Source of the DNA: Corallium rubrum
Lineage: Eukaryota > Cnidaria > Anthozoa > Scleralcyonacea > Coralliidae
Direction: 5' to 3'
Assembly: GCA_964035015.1 (NCBI GenBank)
Contig: OZ036016.1
Coordinates: forward strand, 2,144,830-2,208,829
Length of the DNA stretch: 64,000 nt
The position numbers were made by a program, and so were the translations under genes. Below are positions 56,408-64,000 of the stretch, piece by piece (the first letter of the stretch is position 1; the number at the start of each line of letters is the position of its first letter). The notes beneath the pieces were generated by a model. The model was not told where the DNA came from, did not search any database, and saw only the letters and a list, made by a program, of their open reading frames with translations.

Positions 56408-58213
56408 CAGGGGCGGATCTAGGATTTTTGTCACCTTAGTCCAAAATATTTGGGTTCTAGGTGGGGGGGGGGGGGGGGGGTGCAGGGTCATGCTCCCCGG
56501 CCCTAGAAAATTTTAGCAGATTTAATTATTTTAACCAAGAAATAAACAACAGATACAATACATCTACTTCAAATATTTAATAAGATTCATGACTTCAAAT
56601 ATTTTTATATGAAACTGATAACCATACTGCAGGTTAGACCATTTCACTCCATGCAATTGCTCGAAACAGAGCTGTATAGGTAATTCCCAGATGCCTCAGA
56701 CCTAAAACATATTTTAAATACTAGGTCAAATTCAAAAACGTAGGCATAACTCAGTCTCTATATTAAGGGCTTATTTACAAGGAGGTATTATCATAGCCAC
56801 TGGGTTACTCTAGCACAATGGTTACCCTAGCTCTCATACATTTCCTGTGGGTTTTTTTGCTTGTCGTATTTACAAAGACATGCACTAGGGTGCACTAGGG
56901 TAACCCAGGTGCTACCCTAGCTGGGTTATGTTTTGTCCTTGTAAATGCATTTGGTAGGGATAACTCACCTACCCAGGACAAATTTTACCTGGTCAACTCT
57001 ATTAGATGTGGTTACCAAACAGGGTAGGGGTAACTCTACCTTGGAAACAGGCCCTAACTCTCACATAAAATAACATAATTATGATTGAAATATGGTAAGG
57101 TTAGATATACTGCCGAAACAGAAAATATACTATCTATTTTATGAATTTATGAAGTAGTCTACATTATCCAATCTTGACAAAATGCTTTAGCTTGTATTTC
57201 AATTCTTGCTACAATGCTAGTCTCAAAATCACATTAATATTCAATTATGTTTTCAAACCATTTATATAAACAAATATAAGCAGGGAAAACCCTGAATGAA
57301 TTTGAGCTACTTGCGCTACAAATAGATATATAAATAAGATTCTAAACAATAATAAAGGTCGCCTTTCATTTGAAGACATGCCATGTGGTCTCAATCGTGG
57401 CGAAGGTTGTTATTGTCGTATTATTAAAATTCCATGTAGAATTTATACGTCTTTATACGTTGAACGAACTTAAAGAAACTAGAAAATAATTAAGGCAGAA
57501 AAATCTGCTTACCTGAGAGCAGCACGAGGTTTCTTCTTGTCATTGTTGGCGTATATTACCACGTTTATCTCAGTGTCAAAATTCCTTTGAAGCGTCTTGC
57601 CAATCTTGCTATTAAAAATGCTCCTTTGCGCAAAGCATCCTTCGCTTGTTGACCCTCGAGTCGACGGTATTAAACTTGCCGTTTTATAAATCTCTCGCAA
57701 CACATCTCGTCGTTGTCCTTCAAAGCGAATACATCAAGATCTATCACGTTTGTGACGAAAGAACCCAAGTTGGTCAGAATCGATCAATGATCAGTCCACA
57801 AATCCGTCGAGAACTACAAAGTAAACGCCGCTAAACCAATCCGTGCCCTTGGTAAAGAGCTATTGAAAAATTAAGCCAATCAGAAAGGGTGATACAAGGG
57901 GTCTAAATCCGTCGAGAAAGACAAAGAAATCCGGCGAATACTCGGCAAACCAATCACAGGTCGCTATAAAGGCTAATTTATAAATTCAACCAATCACAGC
58001 GGTTGATACAATAGGCTCAAATCCGTCGAGAAAGAACAAAGTCAACCGCGCGGCGCGGGTTGAAATGCCGGTCGGCAGTCTCACCTAATCGATTATCTCG
58101 GCGATCTCGAGAGTCGAGACCGAGGGAAGAACGATATACGATAATTATTTTTTCTTGCCGATTTTTTTACCTTAGTCGTATGACTTATTTGACTAACGCT
58201 AAATCCGCCCCTG
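56408..58213. mobile_element. CAGGGGCGGAT-ended element with 5-bp target duplication
   Basis: Ends CAGGGGCGGATCTAG and complement AAATCCGCCCCTG. GATAT lies on both sides (56403-56407, 58214-58218). The joined flanks, GCCAGACGATATTTCTCGTC, resemble an uninterrupted relative GCCAGACGATTTTTACTTGTC at 31757. The interior has a G run (56461-56480), a reverse copy of the 1919-2290 repeat, and an exon-like frame at 57509-57703. hAT-type by ends; this is inference. Confidence 0.65.
57509..57703 (-). other. Exon-like open frame inside the CAGGGGCGG element
   Basis: A ~64-codon minus-strand frame ends PRAALR at a strong donor, GCTCTCAG/GTAAGC (about 57515). No family is recognised. It could be a transposase 5' exon or captured host sequence. 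Confidence 0.3.
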
Positions 58214-58384
58214 GATATTTCTCGTCAAAGGGATAACTGGAGAACACATTGCAGGTCAAGGAGCAACGGAAGGTTATAGGAAGCAACGAGTTATTAAAAT
58301 TGGAATAACAAACATGGCAAATATGCCTGCACCCATCTACTCAGCCCACGAGTTGAGTGGTTGAGTGCAGGTCGCCACCCCTGG

Positions 58385-59860
58385 TTATTCTTTTTTCGTG
58401 TTTACATGAACCCGGGTTGGCTGCTTTTTTCCCCAACCCGGGTCAGCTTTTCTCAACACAAATTATCATGTTGCCAACACTTTACACGAGCCCGGGTCAA
58501 GTCGTGCAACCCGTGTTTACATGAAGGAATTGACCAAAGTTCCGCAACGTCGCACTTCCCCAACCCGGTGTCCCAGGAAATTCGTCCCGCCGTAATATCG
58601 CCCCCTTGGGGGACAAATTTCCTAGGAATATCGCCCCCTTAGGAATTTCGCCCTCCCCTTTCGCAAAACATAAATTGACCAAATTGGCAAACATTATTGC
58701 CTTCAATACGTGGCAACAACACATGCCTTCTGGCAGCTATTCGAGATAAAACTATTTCCACTGCGATTTCCTAAGCAATATTTAATTTTGTCACCGCGAC
58801 AAAATCATTATTTTAAGAAGGGAGGCTACGTCTGAATAGGAAGCACATCTATCTTTCATAATTATTAGCGATTATACTCGGATAAAGTTAAAAATTTTCA
58901 AAGTAATATTATTTATTGTTATTGATATACCAGGCGGAATGCGTAGTCTTAATGTCAAAAAGATAATTGCCCAACAAATAATTTTCAAAAAAGCCGTAAC
59001 GATAAAAATAACGATAAAGTGGCTTTCCCCACCTGCTAAAAAGACTAAACTAACCCTCTCAACTAGTCGACTAGTATAATAATTGTAACATATTAAATTT
59101 ACTTCAAAAACTCATGAATAATTCATGAGGAAAACACAAAAGAAAATCATGACCGTAACGTGTCTTTATATGTGATAAAGATACCTCTTGATTTACATAA
59201 ACTTTAGCGTTGATTTTCTCGGCTTAGACAAGGTTATTTTTCAAACTTACTACGCCAATGAACTTACCAAGTGGTTCGTTTTTGAAGCCGTTCAATAAAC
59301 TCGCAGTTCGTGTTTTTTCAGATATTCAAAAACTCATGAATAATTCATGAGGAAAACACAAAAGAAAATCCTGACCGTAACGTGTCTTTATATGTGATAA
59401 AGATACCTCTTGATTTACATAAACTTTAGCTTTGATTTTCTCGGCTTAGACAAGGTTATTTTTCAAACTTACTACGCCAATGAACTTACCAAGTGGTTCG
59501 TTTTTGAAGCCGTTCAATAAACTCACAGTTCGTGTTTTATCAGATATAAAAACACTCGGCTTCGCCTCGTGTCTTTATATCTGATAGAACACTCCTGCTC
59601 GTTTATTAAACAGTACTAAACAATGTTCTTGACATGTTTTAATTTTAAATCGAAATCGAGAGGGGGGCTAATTTCCTTGAGGGGGACGAATATCCTAGGA
59701 AATTCGCCCCTAGGGGGGCGATATTCCTAGGAAATTTGCCCCAGGGATAGGGGGGCGAATTTCCTGTGACACCAGGTCGACCCGGGTCTTGAAAAGGTCA
59801 CCCGGCAATTAGACGGGTTGACCCGGGTTGGCACCCGCGCTCGTGTCAAGGCCCCCTTAA
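58385..59860. mobile_element. Large inverted-repeat complex with CCCGGGTTGG arms
   Basis: The left part (58405-58665: ACCCGGGTTGG, TTTCCTAGGAATATCGCCCC) is mirrored on the right (59640-59835: GGGGCGATATTCCTAGGAAA, GACCCGGGTTGGCACC). The ~290-bp repeat dimer lies between them. Arms match only in blocks, so the element boundaries are approximate. Confidence 0.55.
59108..59615 (+). repeat. ~290-bp repeat, second tandem dimer
   Basis: The first copy (59108-59328) is cut short after TTTTTTCAGATATTC. The second (59329-59615) is complete, with CTCGGCTTCGCCTCGTG. Same unit as 37250-37830. Confidence 0.75.
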
Positions 59861-60059
59861 TCTGATTGAAATACAGTTACAGTGCACCTTACAAATGTTA
59901 TCAGAAAAGCATTCCGGGCCCTTTAATTTTAGAAAGGTGCATTATGTCATATGCTTACTTAAGAAAAACAATTAGTCTTTAGTGATAAAGCGAATGCTCT
60001 TCTTCATAACTTATTCATTGTAACCTGCTTGGTTTGACGCATTTGAAGAGCGGCTGCTG
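59809..60059 (+). repeat. 250-bp direct repeat, left copy
   Basis: GACGGGTTGACCCGGGTTGG ... GAAGAGCGGCTGCTGT, repeated at 60757-61021 with scattered changes. The two flank a LINE fragment. Confidence 0.8.
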
Positions 60060-60745
60060 TGTGATATTTCTGGACCTAAAAAAAGCTTTTGATACCATGA
60101 ACCACTCTATTGTACTACAAAAGCTTGAACTCTATGGTGTCAAATCCAGATCTCTATAGATTGGTTTAAATCATATCTTACTGAACGAAAGCAGAAAACC
60201 TTTGTAAATGGGGTACTATCAGATGTTTGTACACTAAATTGCGGAATACCACAAGGATTTAATTTGGCCGAACCTTTGCTATTTATTCTGTATATAAATG
60301 ATCTCCCTTCATGTAATTTGTTTTCCAAACCAAGAATGTATGCTGATGATACAACCTTGACCTCAGCCGCTGAGGATGCTAATCTCCTTAATTTTCGAAT
60401 GAACCATGCATGATATGAATATAATTCGGTCATGGTTAAAAGCAAATAAATTAACCTTAAATGTTGGGAAAATTAAGTACATGTTGATAGGGAGTCAGTT
60501 TACGCATGCTTTCTCAGGTATCAAAAGATTTTAAAATACAGGTTAACAATGTACCTCTAAAAAGAGAAACAACTTATAAATCTCTTGGGGTTTATGTAGA
60601 TGAAAATCTAACCTGGAACTCACATATAGATACAGTTTCTAAAAACATATCTGTGGGTCTTGCAGTCTTGAAACGCGTAGGTCCTACTGTACCTTTTGGA
60701 ACTCTGCCTGCACCCATCTACTCGGGTCTTTATATAGCATAAATC
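60060..60745 (+). mobile_element. LINE reverse transcriptase fragment
   Basis: FLDLKKAFDTMNHS near 60072, YADDTTLTSAAEDA near 60339-60380, then KLTLNVGK-like and ETTYKSLGVYVDENLTW (60570-60620), with frameshifts between. Same family as 62795-64000. Confidence 0.8.
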
Positions 60746-60756
60746 CCTCGTTCTCG

Positions 60757-61021
60757 GCAAGACGGGTTGACCCGGGTTGGCACCCGCGGTCGTGTAAAGG
60801 CCCCCTTAATCTGATTGAAATACAGTTTTACAGTGCACCTTACAAATGTTATCAGAAAAGCTTTCCGGGCCCTTAAGACAATTTGGAATATTAGAAAGGT
60901 GCATTATGTAATATGCTTACTTAAGAAAAACAATTAGTCTTTAGTGATAAAACGGATGCTCTTCTTCATAACTTATTCATTGTAACCTGCTTGGTTTGAC
61001 GCATGTAAAGAGCGGCTGCTG
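60757..61021 (+). repeat. 250-bp direct repeat, right copy
   Basis: Partner of 59809-60059. It is preceded by the odd junction CTCGGCAAGACGGG. Confidence 0.8.
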
Positions 61022-61735
61022 TTTTTCCTCAGAACTTACCCATCCTAATCTGCTTGTTCTGACGCGTTTAAAAACCACATTTAACTCATTTGGTAGCATC
61101 TAATCAATTCAAATTTAACATCACACTTTGTACTTCATGATATCTACGGTATGTTTTTGAATGCAAACAAATAATGTTCTTCCCTGGATAAGGAGGTTTT
61201 AAATAATATTTCAACTGAGGAACATCCACCAAAATCGTAAACAGTAAACTTAAGAAATGGCTCATGGTTTAGCGTGCTCCATCGAGTTATGGATGCACGC
61301 GGGAAATTGGGAGAGCACGAAAAAATCGTAAGAGTTGGTCGAGGTGTAACCGAGCATAGCATTAAATACATAGCATTAAATCCTTTCACAAACTGGCGAA
61401 TCCTTTTGGTTGTTGTGTTTTTCTACTTTCGTAGCCAAGCCTTTTTTGTTCACTAAAATCCAACCAAAAGGACAGTTTAAACTCGGTTACCCAGACCCAG
61501 TTTATGTCTTCTGGGTCGTTGTTCTTTATTACTCAATAAAATTAAATGACTTGGTATTTTGATAATATAAAAGGCGTAAAAAGTCAATTGAAAACTCAGT
61601 TTTGTTTTGAAATTTTCCCCCGCGCTTTTTTGCCGTGCTCCATCGAGTTATGGAGCACGCACGACAGCCAATCAGAAACGTTGCTATATCAAAGCTATGT
61701 TATAATGAATTATGTTCATTAGAAGTAATATTGGG
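61022..61735. other. No recognised gene
   Basis: Two copies of GTGCTCCATCGAGTTATGGA (61275 and 61633), the second a perfect stem with GGAGCACGC. No coding sequence identified. Confidence 0.4.
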
Positions 61736-61756
61736 CATTTCACTCAATTACATATC

Positions 61757-62050
61757 ATGTTCTAGGGATTTTTGGTGAAGGAAAATTCGAGTGTAGAATA
61801 TATACATTTTAAGATCAATATACCTATATCGCCCATTGTCAACTACACAGGCCTTCCGGCAGGAATTGAACCCACGACCTTGCGATTCTAGTGCAATGCT
61901 CTGACCACTGAGCCACGGAGGCCGTTGCCGTGGGTTCAATTCCTGCCGGAAGGCCTGTGTAGTTGCATTTTTCGCAACTGGTCCCGGTTTGGTCTTAAAA
62001 TGTATATATTCTACACTCGAATTTTCCTTCACCAAAAATCCCTAGAACAT
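61757..62050. mobile_element. Fold-back element with tRNA-like core, copy 3
   Basis: Tips GTTCTAGGGATTTTTGG and CCAAAAATCCCTAGAAC with about 58-bp terminal arms. A complete minus-strand tRNA-like core is followed head to head by the T-arm half of a plus-strand core. Same tails as copies 1 and 2. Confidence 0.75.
61850..61923 (-). pseudogene. tRNA-like core of copy 3
   Basis: The 74 bases match 3259-3332 in reverse, with the A box (TGGCTCAGTGG) and GGGTTCAATTCC both intact. The acceptor side is CGGAAGGCC. Confidence 0.6.
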
Positions 62051-62166
62051 GAATTATGTTCAGTTGGTTGGAATTGTGACAATGAAAAAGTAAAATTATC
62101 TTCAAATTCTGTCAACAACATATGAGGAATGGGGAACACTTCACAAACTCAAATGATAAATAATTA

Positions 62167-62276
62167 ACAAATAGATTCCATTTTGCCGTTCACTGATGTT
62201 CTTAGCACGTTGTTACGTCTTCTGTGCATGTATAACTGAACATGCAGACAACAAAAAAATGGAATCTATTTGTTTT
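62167..62276. mobile_element. Small fold-back with AAATAGATTCCATTTT tips
   Basis: AACAAATAGATTCCATTTT and its complement enclose about 75 bp. No target duplication was identified. Confidence 0.6.
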
Positions 62277-62504
62277 ATACAATACAAAAATTTAAAAGGT
62301 TGTTATCGAAACTTATGCCGAATTTAGGGGCATGAAGAAGGAAAAAAGCAAGTCAGCTGATCGTCCATGTGTCTATCCTCTAATAGATCATGGGCAACAA
62401 CCAATAACAGTGAATATAATTCCTTAAAATTCATTATTAAAGTATGTGTGAAGAACCTAACATGTTCCCTATGTTTTGTATAGGTAATAGCATGGTTTCG
62501 AGTG

Positions 62505-62625
62505 CAATTTGGAAAAAACATGCAGGAGTGAGTTTTTCAAAGACTATCAAAATTGCACGAGTCCGAAGGACGAGTGCTATTTGAGGTCTTTGAAAAACTC
62601 ACGAGTGCCTGTTTTTTTCTTCAAA
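62505..62625. mobile_element. Small fold-back with GAGTTTTTCAAAGAC arms
   Basis: GTGAGTTTTTCAAAGAC (62526) and GTCTTTGAAAAACTCAC (62585) are inverted, and the tips carry GGAAAAAAC / GTTTTTTTC. The loop has GAGTCCGAAGGACGAGTGC. Confidence 0.6.
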
Positions 62626-62794
62626 TTAGAAACTATGCTATTATTAATAATATACATGAAAACATTTATCATAAAGAGAATCTTTCTAATCAAAATGCTT
62701 TGTTCAAATAACATACATGAAAAACAAATTAACAGAAAGAGCTTTTTTTCTAGTAAAAAATGATTTTTGTGCAAATTTTGTGTGATTTTGTGCA

Positions 62795-64000
62795 GAAAAC
62801 CTTGGTAAATGGAGTACTATCAGATCATTCAGATGTTTGTACACCAAATTTCGGAATACCACAAGGATTTATTTTGGCCGAACCTTTGCTATTTATTCTG
62901 TATATAAGTGATCTCCCTTCATGTAATTTGGCAAACCAAGAATGTATGCTGATGATACAAGCATACAACCTTGACCTCAGCCGCTGAGGATGCTAATCTC
63001 CTTAATTTTCGAATGAACCATGATATGAATATAATTCAGTCATGGTTAAAAGCAAATAAATTAACCTTAAATGTTGGGAAAACTAAGTACATGTTGATAG
63101 GGAGTCAGTTTATGCTTTCTCAGGTACCAAAAGATTTTAAAATACAGGTTAACAATGTACCCCTAAAAAGAGAAACAACTTATAAATCTCTTGGGGTTTA
63201 TGTAGATGAAAATCTAACCTGGAACTCACATATAGATACAGTTTCTAAAAACGTATCTGTGGGTCTTGCAGTCTTGAAACGTGTAGGTCCTACTGTACCT
63301 TTTGGAACTCGATTAAATATGTACTAAGCGCTGATCTTACCATACTCTGACTATTGCAGCTCTGTATGGGGTAACATTGGTGAAGGTCTATCTGAGAGAC
63401 TCAAAAAATTGCAAAATAGGGCTGCTGGGATAGTTATGCTCTCATAACGAGGTACATTCTAGTGACTTCCTTCCTTCCTTCCTTCCTTCCTTCCTTCCTT
63501 CCTTCCTTCCTTCCTTCCCTTCCTTCCTTCCTTCCTTCCTTCCTTCCTTCCTTCCTTCCTTCCTTCTTTCCTTCCTTATTGGATGATCTGGATTGGGAAA
63601 ACTAGAATATAGGAGAAGCACGCAACTTGCTGTGTTGATGTTTAAAATCTACAACAACCTTTCTCCATTGTATTTGAGAAAGATATTCACCAGTACATCT
63701 AGTGTACATTCCTATACTGAAATTCTGAAATTAACTTACATATTCCTAGATATAAGTCAGAGAAAGGAAAAAGGAGTCTTCACTACCGGGGCTCTGTCCC
63801 CTGGAATAAAATCCCTGTAGATAGAGATCAGACAAACTTAAAGGCATTTAAAAAAACCATAACCAGCCGACAATTTTAGAGGCATTTAAACTAGGATTGT
63901 TAAATATTGAGAACATTTTGTAAACTATTTTGATTTTTTATTGCATAGAACTTTTTAATATACATGTATATGTATTATATTTTATTAGTGTAGTTAGTTA
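62795..64000 (+). mobile_element. LINE reverse transcriptase fragment and 3' UTR, running off the window
   Basis: The frame begins near QKTLVNGVLSD, has a disrupted YADD region at 62944, and continues through ETTYKSLGVYVDENLTW to a frameshift near 63325. After a CCTT microsatellite (63466-63575) it resumes as RSTQLAVLMFKIYNNLSP. The 3' UTR follows from about 63880 to the window end. Confidence 0.8.
63466..63575 (+). repeat. (CCTT)n microsatellite inside the LINE
   Basis: About 27 TTCC units interrupt the coding region of the LINE between the thumb and C-terminal segments. Confidence 0.95.

Noticed and set aside
60140..60445. Minus-strand 101-codon frame
   Set aside because: Antisense shadow of the LINE reverse transcriptase fragment.

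Overview
The window looks like an intergenic-rich stretch of an animal nuclear genome, most likely a cnidarian (anthozoan, perhaps a stony coral). This placement is an inference. It rests on spliced exons for PAN/apple and fibrinogen-like domains in one membrane-anchored protein family, several LINE reverse transcriptases, a Penelope-type GIY-YIG endonuclease with a hammerhead-like motif, and very many fold-back MITEs. Nothing bacterial or viral was seen.

Layout. 1-2.5 kb: a nearly open LINE reverse transcriptase and dispersed repeats. 2.8-4.8 kb: fold-back elements with tRNA-like cores, one broken by a younger insertion. 4.9-6.2 kb: the only intact single-exon gene, a 12-TM major facilitator transporter. 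6.2-7.0 kb: nested MITEs. 6989-24535: an apparent 17.5 kb element with CAGGG...CCCTG ends and near-matching 8-bp flanking repeats (ATTAAGTG/ATCAAGTG). Its core is a tandem array (7315-24195) of twelve ~1.16 kb bodies, each with the same Tc1/mariner-like transposase fragment. The bodies are separated and bounded by a 243-bp inverted-repeat MITE; one junction lacks the MITE.

24.5-33.9 kb: fold-back elements, many flanked by TTAA, plus a GATTTGTTGC decamer array that forms hairpins. 33.9-53.0 kb: a minus-strand cluster of paralogous genes (signal anchor, Thr-rich stalk, PAN, fibrinogen-like). Locus C (53.0-47.7 kb) is the fullest. Locus B (45.4-38.0 kb) keeps signal-anchor, PAN and Thr-rich exons. 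Locus A (34.9-34.0 kb) is a decayed segmental duplicate of B. Comparing A with B gives natural empty sites for transposons inserted in B. This directly shows a TTAA target duplication for one MITE and an 8-bp duplication for another element.

48.7-54.1 kb is dominated by micro- and minisatellites, two of them in or touching locus C exons. 54-64 kb holds more fold-backs, a CAGGGGCGG-ended element with 5-bp duplications, a large inverted-repeat complex, and two LINE copies, the last running off the window end.

The real host genes are the transporter and the PAN/fibrinogen-like cluster. Nearly everything else is mobile or repetitive. The most unusual object is the 17.5 kb element carrying the MITE-punctuated macrosatellite.
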